Below, in pieces: positions 46,199 through 54,369 of a stretch of 64,000 bases of DNA. The notes under the pieces are model-generated. The model was not told the origin of the DNA and searched no databases. It saw nothing but the letters and a program-made list of their open reading frames with translations. Numbering within the stretch: the first letter of the stretch is position 1; each line of letters begins with the position of its first letter. Source of the stretch: Nocardia sp. BMG51109 (GTDB lineage Bacteria > Actinomycetota > Actinomycetes > Mycobacteriales > Mycobacteriaceae); assembly GCF_000526215.1 (NCBI RefSeq), contig NZ_JAFQ01000004.1:5704001-5768000 (forward strand), read 5' to 3'. The position numbers and the translations under genes were made by a program.

Positions 46199-46998
46199 CG
46201 GCACTGCCATTGTGGTGTCCTCTTCTCGACGAAGGCGCGCGGTCCTTCCAGTGCGTCCTCGGTGCGGGTGACGCGTTCGCGGAAGGATTCGGCGAGCATT
46301 TCGGCCTCATGGAGCGGCAGGTCGAGGCCCTTGAGGATGGCCAGCCGGGTGCCGCGCACGGCCAGGGGCGCATTGGAGTTGACGGTGTCGGCGATTTCGT
46401 GTGCGCGCTCGAGCAGCCGGTCGTGCTCGACGATCTCGGTGATCATGCCCAGGTCGTAGGCGCGTTGCGCGCTCATCCGCTCGTGTTTGCCCAGTAGTGC
46501 CATGCGCAGCGCCACCGGCCGCGGCAGCACCCGGGCCAGGCGGACCACCTCGCGGCCGGCCACCAGGCCGATGCTGACGTGCGGGTCGAAGAACGTGGCG
46601 CGGTCGGAGGCGATGACGATGTCTCCGGTGGTGACCCAGTCGAGTCCTGCGCCGCAGCACAGTCCGTTGACCGCGGTGAGGACGGGCTTGGCCATGCTGC
46701 GGAACGGTGGGGTGCCTTCCTGGGGTGCCTCCCACTGTTCGTAGGTGGACAGGTAGGGCCGTTCGTTGAGTACCTTGCCGTCGCCGGGGATGGCCTTGAC
46801 GTCGGCGCCGGTGCAGAAGGCGCGGCCGGTGCCGGTGACGACGAGGGTCCAGACCTCGTCGTCGTTCTCGGCCTCGGTGTAGGCGGCCCGCAGTTCGGTG
46901 ATCATGTGCGGGCTCAGCGCATTCAGCGCGTCGGGGCGGTTCAGCGTGATCGTGGCCGTGTGCCCGTCGACGCGGTAGGAGATGGAGTCGAACGGCAT
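46195..46998 (-). CDS. Enoyl-CoA hydratase/isomerase family protein (267 aa)
   Basis: Crotonase fold: ATITLNRPDALNALS, GTGRAFCTGADVKAI (oxyanion loop), AVNGLCCGAGLDWVTTGDIVIAS, and VSIGLVAGREVVRL. A Glu is not seen at the usual first catalytic position (GLDWV instead of GxEL), while the second-Glu region is VSIGLVAG; so the exact reaction (hydratase, isomerase or other) is uncertain. The start is ATG 46998 with AAGGAAAC upstream. It is divergent from a second crotonase and shares its operator. Confidence 0.88.
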   Translation of the reverse strand: MPFDSISYRVDGHTATITLNRPDALNALSPHMITELRAAYTEAENDDEVWTLVVTGTGRAFCTGADVKAIPGDGKVLNERPYLSTYEQWEAPQEGTPPFRSMAKPVLTAVNGLCCGAGLDWVTTGDIVIASDRATFFDPHVSIGLVAGREVVRLARVLPRPVALRMALLGKHERMSAQRAYDLGMITEIVEHDRLLERAHEIADTVNSNAPLAVRGTRLAILKGLDLPLHEAEMLAESFRERVTRTEDALEGPRAFVEKRTPQWQCR

Positions 46999-47074
46999 GG
47001 GGTTTCCTTCGGGGGCGGTCGTCGGAATGGCAGGGGCCGGGCCTCGCACCGGCCGAGGCGTGCCGCTGTGAACA

Positions 47075-47099
47075 CTATACTGATATAGATACAGTATAG
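47075..47099. promoter_or_regulatory. CTATACTG-N9-CAGTATAG operator between divergent crotonases
   Basis: Perfect 8-bp arms in an AT-rich island of the 136-bp gap 46999-47134, equidistant enough to serve both promoters. It contains ATACAGTA, also found in the SDR promoter at 35614-35621. A TetR-type operator is likely; the regulator may be one of the TetR proteins in the 34-42 kb region. Confidence 0.6.
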
Positions 47100-47134
47100 A
47101 GTACCGTTAGTTCGAACGAAGAAAGGTCACGCCG

Positions 47135-48040
47135 ATGACCAGCTCCAGTGCCGCCGACGGACGCGTTCGCTACGACGAGGATCCGGGTCGCCGGATCGTC
47201 ACCCTCACCCTGAACAACCCCCGGCAGCGCAATTCCTACGACGCCGAGATGCGCGACGGCCTGGCCCGCTACCTCGATCGCATCGCCGAGGACGACGACA
47301 TCACGGTCGTGCTGTTGCGCGGCGCCGAGGGCGTATTCAGCACCGGTGCGGACATGAACAACGCGTACGGCTGGTACGGCGAGCGCGCGAACGGCGACCG
47401 GCCCGCGAAAAGCCGTCCGAGCCAGCGGAGGCGGCTGACGGTGGACCGCAAGTCGTTCGGCTTCTACCACGATCTGCTCGGCTTCCCCAAGGTCACGGTC
47501 GGCGAGATCAGTGGTTACGCGCTGGGCGGCGGGTTCGAGATGGCGTTGATGACCGATATCTCGGTGATCGCCCGCGACACCCGGATCGGCATGCCCGCCA
47601 CGCGTTTCCTCGGCCCGGCACTCGGCAGCCTGCACATGTTCTTCCACCGCCTCGGCCCGGTGCTCGCGCGCCGGCTGCTGCTGACCGGCGACATCATCGA
47701 GGCGGGCGCCGTGGAACAGCTCGGCGTCTTCACCGAGACCTGCGCGGCCGCCGCGGTATCCGCGCGGGCGCGGTACTGGGCGGAGAAGGCCGCGAAGATG
47801 CCGGCCGACGGCGTCGTCATCGCGAAGGAGGCGTTCCGGCTCGTCGAGCAGAGCCAGGCGTACCAGGGCGAGGAGGTGGCGAGCTACCTGTTCCACGCGT
47901 TCGGGACGAACCTGCAGTTCGCGCCGGGCGAGTTCAACTTCGTCAAGACCCGCGCCGAACACGGCACCAAGGAAGCATTCCGGCTGCGCGACGAGCATTT
48001 CCATGTACCGGAACCGGCCCCGGAGCCGGAGACGCGGTAA
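47135..48040 (+). CDS. Enoyl-CoA hydratase/isomerase family protein (301 aa)
   Basis: Crotonase fold: RIVTLTLNNPRQRNSYDAEM, GAEGVFSTGADMNNAYGW, EISGYALGGGFEMALMTDISVIA and TRIGMPATRFLGPALGSLHMF. The active-site region has GFEMAL with Glu, unlike its divergent neighbour. The N-terminal insertion around residues 75-110 (GERANGDRPAKSRPSQRRR) is longer than usual. Expected to act on an acyl-CoA in beta-oxidation or ring degradation; with the FadD remnant, ALDH and LLM enzyme it suggests lipid or sterol catabolism. Confidence 0.9.
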   Translation: MTSSSAADGRVRYDEDPGRRIVTLTLNNPRQRNSYDAEMRDGLARYLDRIAEDDDITVVLLRGAEGVFSTGADMNNAYGWYGERANGDRPAKSRPSQRRRLTVDRKSFGFYHDLLGFPKVTVGEISGYALGGGFEMALMTDISVIARDTRIGMPATRFLGPALGSLHMFFHRLGPVLARRLLLTGDIIEAGAVEQLGVFTETCAAAAVSARARYWAEKAAKMPADGVVIAKEAFRLVEQSQAYQGEEVASYLFHAFGTNLQFAPGEFNFVKTRAEHGTKEAFRLRDEHFHVPEPAPEPETR

Positions 48041-48048
48041 CGCGGCCG

Positions 48049-48065
48049 GGCCGGCGCAACCGGCC
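48049..48065. terminator. GC hairpin between convergent crotonase and serine-hydrolase genes
   Basis: GGCCGG-CGCAA-CCGGCC forms a 6-bp stem and 5-nt loop nine bases after the crotonase stop. It has no T-tract, as is common in high-GC actinobacteria. A plausible bidirectional terminator. Confidence 0.4.
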
Positions 48066-48100
48066 GGTCGTCGAGCGTTTGGGCGCCGGCCGATGCCGGA

Positions 48101-49219
48101 TCACCCGCACCACACCAGCCGGGTGAGCGCCTGGAGCGCGCCGTCGATGGGGTGGGGCTGCGGCTTCCCCGCGGAGTCGAGTTTGTTCCAGCGCTGGAGG
48201 TTCACCGCGACGGACATCTGTCGTGTGCCGTCGGCCCTCGTCATGGACACCGCTCCGCCGCCCCACACGGAACCGTCGTGGCCCCAGTAGGTGCCGTGCC
48301 CGGGCACCTCCGTCCGGTGCAGGCCGAGGCCGTAGTCGAGTGTCTTCCCCTCGAACGAGATGACCGGAACGGTGCGCTGCATCTGTGCCAGCGAGGACCG
48401 GCTGACGACCTCGCCCGCGAGCAGCAGGCCGTAGAAGCGGTTCAGGTCCGCGACGGTCGATATCAGCGACGCCGCCGGCCCCACCCACGACATGTCGTAG
48501 ACGCTGTAGTCGCGCGGCGGGTCGATCATGCCGAACCACGCCTCGTAGTGCAGTGCGTGCGGTCCGTCGACATGCGGTCCGGCCGGAAGTTCGGTGTCCC
48601 GCAGCCCGATTCGCTCGATGACGTTGCGGGTGACGTATTTCTCCGCCGAGGTGCCGGTCACCGACTCCAGGAGCTGGCACAGGAGAAGATAATTGGTGTT
48701 CGAGTAGATCCCCGGCGTGCCGCCCGGTTTACCGGAGGCCGGCGCCGAGACGCCCATCTCGATCAGCTCGGTCGGGTGGAATCGGGTGAATCGGTGGGCG
48801 TCCAGGCTTTCCGGTGTCGTATCCGCCAGGGCGGGGAAGGCCGCGAGCGACGGGTAGGCGTGCGGAAGGTATTCGGCGAGGCCGCTGGTGTGGTTGATGA
48901 GCATCCGGACGGTGATCGCCGCGCCGCGTTCGCCGGGAACCAGCCGGGGCAGGTAGCGGCCGATCGGTGTGTCGAGCTCGATTTCCCCGGCGTCGACCAG
49001 TTGCAGGACGGCGGCGGCGGTGAACGTCTTGGTGATGCTGCCGACCCGGTGGCGCATATCGGCCGTGACGGGGCGGCCGGTGGCGACATCGGCGAATCCG
49101 GCGGCGCCGCGCCAGACTTCGCCCTTGTCGCGCACCTCGGCGAAGAGGCCGGGCATGCCCGCGTGATGTACGGCCGCCAAGGCGGTCTGTAGCGCTGCGC
49201 GGTCGAGGGTGTCGGTCAC
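48101..49219 (-). CDS. Serine hydrolase, beta-lactamase/D-Ala-D-Ala carboxypeptidase class C type (372 aa)
   Basis: The SxxK nucleophile is in HRVGSITKTFTA, the YxN is in GIYSNTNYLLL, and the third motif lies in the WGHDGSVWGGG region (HxG type). No signal peptide is visible at the N terminus (MTDTLDRAALQTAL), so it is probably cytoplasmic, like EstB-type esterases of this fold rather than a periplasmic PBP. The start is GTG 49219 with GAGAGGAC upstream. Substrate unknown; esterase or amidase activity is likely. Confidence 0.88.
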   Translation of the reverse strand: MTDTLDRAALQTALAAVHHAGMPGLFAEVRDKGEVWRGAAGFADVATGRPVTADMRHRVGSITKTFTAAAVLQLVDAGEIELDTPIGRYLPRLVPGERGAAITVRMLINHTSGLAEYLPHAYPSLAAFPALADTTPESLDAHRFTRFHPTELIEMGVSAPASGKPGGTPGIYSNTNYLLLCQLLESVTGTSAEKYVTRNVIERIGLRDTELPAGPHVDGPHALHYEAWFGMIDPPRDYSVYDMSWVGPAASLISTVADLNRFYGLLLAGEVVSRSSLAQMQRTVPVISFEGKTLDYGLGLHRTEVPGHGTYWGHDGSVWGGGAVSMTRADGTRQMSVAVNLQRWNKLDSAGKPQPHPIDGALQALTRLVWCG

Positions 49220-49291
49220 GGCGCGTGTCCTCTCGTCGATAGGGTGCGGGCCTCGGCTGCCCCGCGCTGAACACCACTATCGACGGGCAGG

Positions 49292-50134
49292 TCAGGCGCG
49301 GTATTGGAAGAATTTTCCCCAGGCCCCGTACCGCTGCCGGGCGATGGCGGGCCGGTAGTGGCCCGCGAGCGCGCCCGGCGTGTGGTCGGTGAAGATCGAC
49401 ACGTCCCGGCACAGGTGCGCCTGATCGGCGTACCCGCAGTCCGCCGCGACATCGGCGGCGGGCCGGCCCGCGAGCAGGCCGTCGACCGCGTGCCGGAACC
49501 GCACCAGCATCGCCGTGCGCTTGGGCGTCAGGCCGATCTGCGATTCGAACCGCGCCCCCAGCCGTTTACGGCTCCATCCGACGGATTCGGCGACCTCGCC
49601 GATCCGGACTCGGCCGCGGGAACCGAGTATGCGGTCCCAGCCGGCGAGCACCTCCGGGTCCGGGGACCGCATCACCCTGTCGCACTGCGCCAGAAACGAT
49701 GTCGTCACTGCGAAGCGTTCGTCCCAGGTGCCCGCGGCGGCGAGTCGCTCACGCAGCCGCCGGGCCCGCGAGCCCCACAGGTCCTCCAGGGCGACGGCGC
49801 CCCGGCCCAGATCCGTTGGGGGAACGCCCAGCAGTGAATACGCCCGGAGCGGTGACAAGCGCACCTCGATGCATTCGGTCCGCTCGCTGCGGATGCGCAT
49901 GGCCTCGAGGGGAAGCCCGACGACGAATCCGCCCAGCGCCCGCCGGCCGGTGGCATCGTCGATGATCAGCTCACGATCCCCGAACCCGATCAGCACGGTG
50001 ACCGCCGGCGCCCCCGCAACCCGGAGGTCCAGCCCGCCGCCGCGGTATCCGATCATCGCGGTGCCCGGCGGCGCGGCATCGGCCGGCCCCGCGAAATCCC
50101 ACGCGGTGTCACCGCTGACGTCCACAGGTCCCAC
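49292..50134 (-). CDS. AraC-family transcriptional regulator (280 aa)
   Basis: The C-terminal HTH pair is RIGEVAESVGWSRKRLGARFESQIGLTPKR and DVAADCGYADQAHLCRDVSIFT. The N-terminal sensor part (about 1-160) resembles the DUF6597-type domain of small-molecule-responsive AraC proteins. The start is GTG 50134. It sits between the serine hydrolase and the VOC protein on the same strand, 18 bp from the latter, so regulation of either is possible. Confidence 0.87.
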   Translation of the reverse strand: MGPVDVSGDTAWDFAGPADAAPPGTAMIGYRGGGLDLRVAGAPAVTVLIGFGDRELIIDDATGRRALGGFVVGLPLEAMRIRSERTECIEVRLSPLRAYSLLGVPPTDLGRGAVALEDLWGSRARRLRERLAAAGTWDERFAVTTSFLAQCDRVMRSPDPEVLAGWDRILGSRGRVRIGEVAESVGWSRKRLGARFESQIGLTPKRTAMLVRFRHAVDGLLAGRPAADVAADCGYADQAHLCRDVSIFTDHTPGALAGHYRPAIARQRYGAWGKFFQYRA

Positions 50135-50152
50135 CCGTTCAGGCTACGGAAC

Positions 50153-50578
50153 TCACGCGCTGGTCCCGGAGCGCGGCGTCCGGTCGGCGAACTTCTCGAT
50201 GGCCTGCGCGGTGACGGGCGTGAAGAGGTTGACCAGGTTGCCGTCGGGATCGCGCAGCAGCAGCGACCGGTTGCCCCAGGGCATGGTGGTGGGCTCGTTG
50301 ACGAAGCCGTCGACCACGGTCCGCAGCCGCCGGTATTCGGCGTCCACGTCGGGGACCAGGAACTCGAGGATGGCGGTGTGGTTGTCGGCCGGACGCGCAC
50401 TGCCCTCCGCGAACAGTGCCACCGTCCGGGTGCTGCCGATCGCGAGCGTGCCGGCCGGGGTGGAGACTTCGGCGAAATCCGGTGTCGCCCAGTCTGCTTC
50501 GATCTCCGTCACCTGCTCGTAGAAGCCGACCAGGCGCTGGATGTCGCCGGTGATGAGGCGGATCGATACGAGGTTCAT
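50153..50578 (-). CDS. VOC/glyoxalase-family protein (141 aa)
   Basis: Two beta-alpha-beta-beta-beta units: VSIRLITGDIQRLVGFYEQVTE and the second half ending SLLLRDPDGNLVNLFTPV, the standard VOC ending. The putative metal ligands are partial (Glu in AILEFLVPD), so it could be a dioxygenase, a glyoxalase or a binding protein. ATG 50578 with GAAGGAG upstream is well supported. It is followed closely by the AraC gene. Confidence 0.88.
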   Translation of the reverse strand: MNLVSIRLITGDIQRLVGFYEQVTEIEADWATPDFAEVSTPAGTLAIGSTRTVALFAEGSARPADNHTAILEFLVPDVDAEYRRLRTVVDGFVNEPTTMPWGNRSLLLRDPDGNLVNLFTPVTAQAIEKFADRTPRSGTSA

Positions 50579-50692
50579 ACGGCTGCTCCTTCTGTCGTAT
50601 GCGACGGACACGTTCCGTCGGCTCCCGCCACGGTAGAGCCGATACCGGACAGATTCCGCCCGGTATGGATGCGAGAATTTCCCCATGACGCG

Positions 50693-51463
50693 TCAGTTCT
50701 GACGGGTCGGCCGGATGGTCAGGTCCCCGATTTCGACGCCGTCGGGCTGGTCGATCGCGAAGGCGATCGCCCGCGCCACCGCGGCGGGGTCGATACCGAG
50801 TTCGGCCATGGTGCGCTGGGTCTGTTCGCGCACGGCGGGATCGTCGACGGCGTTATCGATGAGTTCGGTGCGGACGTAGCCGGGGGAGATCGATGTCGTC
50901 CGCAGGACACCGTCGGTGCTCTCCTGTCGCAGGCCCTCCAGGAGGGTGCGCACCGCGTTCTTCGTCCCGGCGTAGACCGCTTGGGTGGGAACGATTTTCA
51001 GGCCGGCGGTCGAGACGACGGTGACGAGATGGCCGCTGCCCTGGCGGCGGAACACCGGCAGGGCGGCGGCGATACCGTGCAGGATCCCCTTGACGTTCAC
51101 GTCGACCATGGCCGACCAGCCCTCGACGTCCAGGTCGGCCACGGTGCTGATCCTGGTGAATCCGGCGTTGCCGACCAGGACGTCCAGCCGGCCGAACCGC
51201 TCGACCGCGACGTCGACGAGCGACCGGAGGTCGCCGGGGTCGGTGACGTCCACGCGCACGGCGGCGGCTCGCCCACCGGCGGCCTCGATCTCGGCGACCA
51301 GCCGGTCCAGCCGGTCGGCGCGGCGCGCGCCGAGCACGACGGCCGCACCGAGCGCGGCGAGGTGGCGAGCCGTCGCCGCACCGATTCCGCTGCTGGCGCC
51401 GGTGATCGCCACGACCTTGCCCTCGATGCCCTCGATACCTGACATGCCCGCGATACCTGACAT
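50693..51463 (-). CDS. Short-chain dehydrogenase/reductase (256 aa)
   Basis: Classical SDR: VVAITGASSGIGAATAR, GARRADR (NADP-preferring Arg), LVGNAGF, VVSTAGLK (Ser in the equivalent strand), YAGTKNAV (Tyr/Lys). The N terminus has an odd short repeat (MSGIAGMSGIEGIEGK), coming from near-duplicate codon runs. The start is ATG 51463 with GAAAGGA upstream. It is divergent from a TetR gene with a palindrome between, so it is the probable target. Confidence 0.9.
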   Translation of the reverse strand: MSGIAGMSGIEGIEGKVVAITGASSGIGAATARHLAALGAAVVLGARRADRLDRLVAEIEAAGGRAAAVRVDVTDPGDLRSLVDVAVERFGRLDVLVGNAGFTRISTVADLDVEGWSAMVDVNVKGILHGIAAALPVFRRQGSGHLVTVVSTAGLKIVPTQAVYAGTKNAVRTLLEGLRQESTDGVLRTTSISPGYVRTELIDNAVDDPAVREQTQRTMAELGIDPAAVARAIAFAIDQPDGVEIGDLTIRPTRQN

Positions 51464-51516
51464 GATCGATGTCCTTTCCGGAGTGGATATGCGCAGGTCG
51501 GTCCCCGGCCTACAGT

Positions 51517-51568
51517 AAAGTGGGGGCGCCACCACTTACCTCAGGCTAAGTGGGGGTGCCTCCGTTTA
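51517..51568. promoter_or_regulatory. Duplicated AAGTGG/CCACTT operator
   Basis: GTAAAGTGG (51515-51523) pairs with CCACTTAC (51532-51539) as an imperfect inverted repeat. A second copy of the left half, TAAGTGGGGGTGCC, begins at 51547. This lies between the divergent SDR and TetR genes and fits a tandem TetR operator. Confidence 0.5.
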
Positions 51569-51606
51569 GCAAGTCGAGGGACCGGAGAGGGGAATGGCGA
51601 CCGCCG

Positions 51607-52179
51607 ATGGCCGGCAGTACACAGCGCCCGTTGCGGGCTGACGCACGGCGCAACAGAGACAACATCCTCGCGGCCGCGGTGCGCGTGTTCGCCGACGCGG
51701 GGCTGGACGCGCACCTGGAACGCATCGCCAAGGAGGCGGGCGTGGGCAGCGCCACCCTGTACCGGAACTTCCCCACCCGGGAGGATCTGATCGAGGCGGT
51801 CTACCGCAACGAGGTGGCCCAGCTGTGCGACGCCGTCGCCGGCCTGCTCGAGTCGAAGCCGCCCTTCGAGGCCCTGCGCGCGTGGACGCGACTCTTCCTG
51901 GACTACGTGACCGCCAAATTCGGCATGGCCGACGCCTTGCGGGCCATCGCCGCCGCGGGGAACAACCCCTACGGCCACAGCCGGGAGATGATCCAGGCCG
52001 CCATCACCACCCTGATGGACGCGTGCGCGGCCGCCGGGGCGATCCGTGCCGACATCGGCCCCGCCGACCTGGGCGCCGCCCTCGAAGGCATCGCCCTCAC
52101 CTCGGCCGGGGCCGAACACAGGGAACGGGCCGAACGACTGCTCGACCTCACCCTGGACGGGCTGAAGTCCCGCCCGTGA
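51607..52179 (+). CDS. TetR-family regulator (190 aa)
   Basis: HTH: RADARRNRDNILAAAVRVFADAGL, IAKEAGVGSATLYRNFPTREDLIEAVY. The C-terminal domain includes LFLDYVTAKFGMADALRAIAAAG. ATG 51607 (MAGSTQRP) is preferred; upstream in-frame GTG 51550 lies inside the operator. It is divergent from the SDR and presumably represses it. The 3' end is 12 bp from the convergent methyltransferase gene. Confidence 0.9.
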   Translation: MAGSTQRPLRADARRNRDNILAAAVRVFADAGLDAHLERIAKEAGVGSATLYRNFPTREDLIEAVYRNEVAQLCDAVAGLLESKPPFEALRAWTRLFLDYVTAKFGMADALRAIAAAGNNPYGHSREMIQAAITTLMDACAAAGAIRADIGPADLGAALEGIALTSAGAEHRERAERLLDLTLDGLKSRP

Positions 52180-52191
52180 GGTCGTCCCCGC

Positions 52192-53013
52192 TCAGAATTC
52201 GAAGCGGTTCAGGACGTCGTAGTTTCCGGCCGGTGTCGCATGCATCAGCCGATACATCCAGCGCAGCGGGGTGGCGGGAATTTTCTCGTAGCCGGCCAGC
52301 GCCGAGGCCCGTTCGAGGAAGCGCAGCCGCGCGTCCCAGCGCTCCAGCTCGCGTGCGTCGCGGGGGCCCCACTTGACGATGCCCTTGCTGAAGACCTTCG
52401 ACAGGCGCGGCCCCACCGGCGACAACGTGTCGAACAGAAGTTCTCCGTGTGGGAATCGTTCCGTCAGGCGGTGCAGCAGTGCGCGGACCTCCGGCTCGGG
52501 GAGGTACATGAGCAGGCCCTCGGCGACGATCAGCGTGGGCCGGTCGGTCGGGGTCCGGTCCAGCCAGGCCGGGTCGGTCACCGACGAGCCGATCATGCGG
52601 TAGCCGTCGCGATCGCTGTACAGCTTGCGGCGCAGCTCGATCACGTTCGGCTGGTCCACGTCGAACCACTGCACACCGGGTGGTGGAGCCAGCCGGAAGG
52701 CCCGGGTGTCCATGCCGCATCCGAGATGCAGCACAACGGCATTCGGATGGCGGCTCAGGAATTCGGCGCTCCACTCGTCGAGGCGTGCGGCCCGCAGGGC
52801 GACCAGCCACTGGTTCGCCGCCGGCTGCATGTAGCGGTGCATCCGGCGCCAGTCGTAGTCGATCCGGTCCACCGCGTCCGCCGCCGCGTGGTCGCCGAGA
52901 ACCGGTTGCGGCGAACGGCTTTCGCAGGCCCGCAGGTACAGCGTGCCGAGGTTCGTCCACTCCACCGAACCCCACCGCACGTCGCTGAAATCGACCGTGT
53001 TCGTCTGCGTCAT
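52192..53013 (-). CDS. Leucine-carboxyl-methyltransferase-type SAM methyltransferase (273 aa)
   Basis: PPM1/Tcm-like fold: AVVLHLGCGMDTRAFRL (motif I with GCGxDTR), WFDVDQPNVIELRRKL, VAEGLLMYLPEPEVRALL. This signature belongs to TIGR00027-type methyltransferases expanded in mycobacteria and Nocardia, usually O-methylating small carboxylates or phenols. ATG 53013 overlaps the MarR stop as ATGA, so the two genes are coupled. Likely controlled by that MarR protein. Confidence 0.9.
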   Translation of the reverse strand: MTQTNTVDFSDVRWGSVEWTNLGTLYLRACESRSPQPVLGDHAAADAVDRIDYDWRRMHRYMQPAANQWLVALRAARLDEWSAEFLSRHPNAVVLHLGCGMDTRAFRLAPPPGVQWFDVDQPNVIELRRKLYSDRDGYRMIGSSVTDPAWLDRTPTDRPTLIVAEGLLMYLPEPEVRALLHRLTERFPHGELLFDTLSPVGPRLSKVFSKGIVKWGPRDARELERWDARLRFLERASALAGYEKIPATPLRWMYRLMHATPAGNYDVLNRFEF

Positions 53014-53486
53014 GTCTGCCTCCTGGACTCGCGGTAGGTCGTCCACCGCCGCATGAACTCGTCCTGAAAGTCCTGTACGAGGAACTGGTAGAAGTCGCGC
53101 AGATCCCGGAGTCGTTCGCGCTGTTCCGGGCGCTCCTCGCCCAGCACGGACAGCCCGAACTCCGCGGCGTCGATACCGATCTGCATCCGGGCCAGCTGGG
53201 CATTCATCACGCTGGTGAACCCGCCCGGTGCGACCCGATAGGTGTGCTGACGGTTCGTGCTCGGCAGCCGCTCGACCAGGCCGCCGTCGTGCAGCTGGCG
53301 CGCCACGGTGCTGACCGAGGCCTTGCTCACCGACAGTGCGTCGGCCAGCTCGGTCAGCGACTGCTGCGGCGGATCGCAGATCAGCAGCCATCCGTAGACC
53401 CGGCCCATCGTCCGCGACCCGCCCGTCATCTGGAAGAACAGGCCGAGACGGTCGACGAACTCGGACTCCTCCGGCGACACCGGCAC
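53010..53486 (-). CDS. MarR/GbsR-type transcriptional regulator (158 aa)
   Basis: Winged HTH: QSLTELADALSVSKASVSTVARQLHDGGLVERLPSTNRQHTYRV. The N-terminal region FVDRLGLFFQMTGGSRTMGRVYGWLLI is typical of the GbsR/MmpR5-like branch of MarR. The start is GTG 53486, only 5 bp from a 36-bp nested palindrome that must overlap its promoter. It is coupled to the methyltransferase gene. Confidence 0.88.
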   Translation of the reverse strand: MPVSPEESEFVDRLGLFFQMTGGSRTMGRVYGWLLICDPPQQSLTELADALSVSKASVSTVARQLHDGGLVERLPSTNRQHTYRVAPGGFTSVMNAQLARMQIGIDAAEFGLSVLGEERPEQRERLRDLRDFYQFLVQDFQDEFMRRWTTYRESRRQT

Positions 53487-53490
53487 CTCC

Positions 53491-53526
53491 GTATAGAACG
53501 TTCAGTATGAACTGAACGAACTATAC
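53491..53526. promoter_or_regulatory. Nested 36-bp palindrome before the marR start
   Basis: GTATAG (53491-53496) pairs with CTATAC (53521-53526), and GTTCAGT (53500-53506) with ACTGAAC (53511-53517), around the centre ATGA. Both arm pairs are perfect. This is a strong autoregulatory operator candidate for the MarR protein. Confidence 0.7.
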
Positions 53527-54369
53527 ATCGATCGGAGCCCGGCCGGCGCCGCACTCGATGCTGCGCTTCGGGCGTCCGAGGAGGTCGCCGCGGCGGTGGA
53601 GTTGCTGGCGTTCGGCTACCCTCGCCCGATCAGGCGGTCCCACACCGCTGCGGCGGTCTTGCGTTGTCTGCCAGCGGATTTCGTGGATTCTGGGTCGGTG
53701 ATCATGGTGTTCGCCGATGGCCGGGTATCGGGGCGTCTCATTTCGGCGCGGCCCGGGGCGGCGACCGCCGGCCACGCCGCCTGGCCCGAGCGGTGCTCGG
53801 TGACGATCGGTAACCGGAGGGTCGGTTCGTCGTCGGTGCGATCCAGGTCGGCGCGCAGGTGCGCGAAGAACGCGTCCAGCGACCCGTAGCGGGCGGTCAC
53901 CTCGTCCATGAAACCCAGCGCATCCGATCGTGAACCCCGCACCACAACTCCCTCATCCGATTCCGCCCGCACACAACGACTTCCGCACCCACAAGCGCCG
54001 CGGCGCCGGTGGGAGAGCCACCTTCCTCGGGCGGCCCTCCCACTCGTATCCGCCGCCACCGTCCCGGGCGGACACTGCGGCTCCGGTTCCGGGACCATTC
54101 GTGCCCGGTGGCGCACAGGCACTCTAAAGCCACTGCGGTCCCATACAGCAAATCACTGGCGAGTCGCCCGGCGTGTCCGTCTTCGGACGGGAGATGCCGA
54201 CCTACGGCGAATGAATTCGCTGTGAAAAGGGCTGGAAGAACGCCTCTTCCGAGTCGAACCGCGGATCGACCGGATAATGCCGTGGTGGCGGACCGCGATC
54301 ACCCAGCTACCGTAAGAACGGAAGCCTGTGGATGCTCGGCAGTGCGCGCTCAGGGGTTGCCGCGCGGGC
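53527..54369. other. About 840 bp without a convincing gene; possible remnants
   Basis: No frame in this stretch has a good start, Shine-Dalgarno and recognisable domain together. A minus-strand frame around 53780-53935 reads FMDEVTARYGSLDAFFAHL, which faintly resembles the C-terminal helix of tyrosine-phosphatase-like proteins, without catalytic motifs. Codon bias is mixed in all frames. Best read as decayed coding DNA. Confidence 0.4.

Noticed and set aside
51483..51535. N-terminal extension of the SDR to 51535
   Set aside because: The extension crosses the operator region; ATG 51463 has a good Shine-Dalgarno and the glycine motif follows at the usual distance.
53616..54122. A 168-codon minus-strand ORF
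   Set aside because: No Shine-Dalgarno, mixed codon bias, and only a faint local resemblance to a known protein; recorded as possible remnant only.
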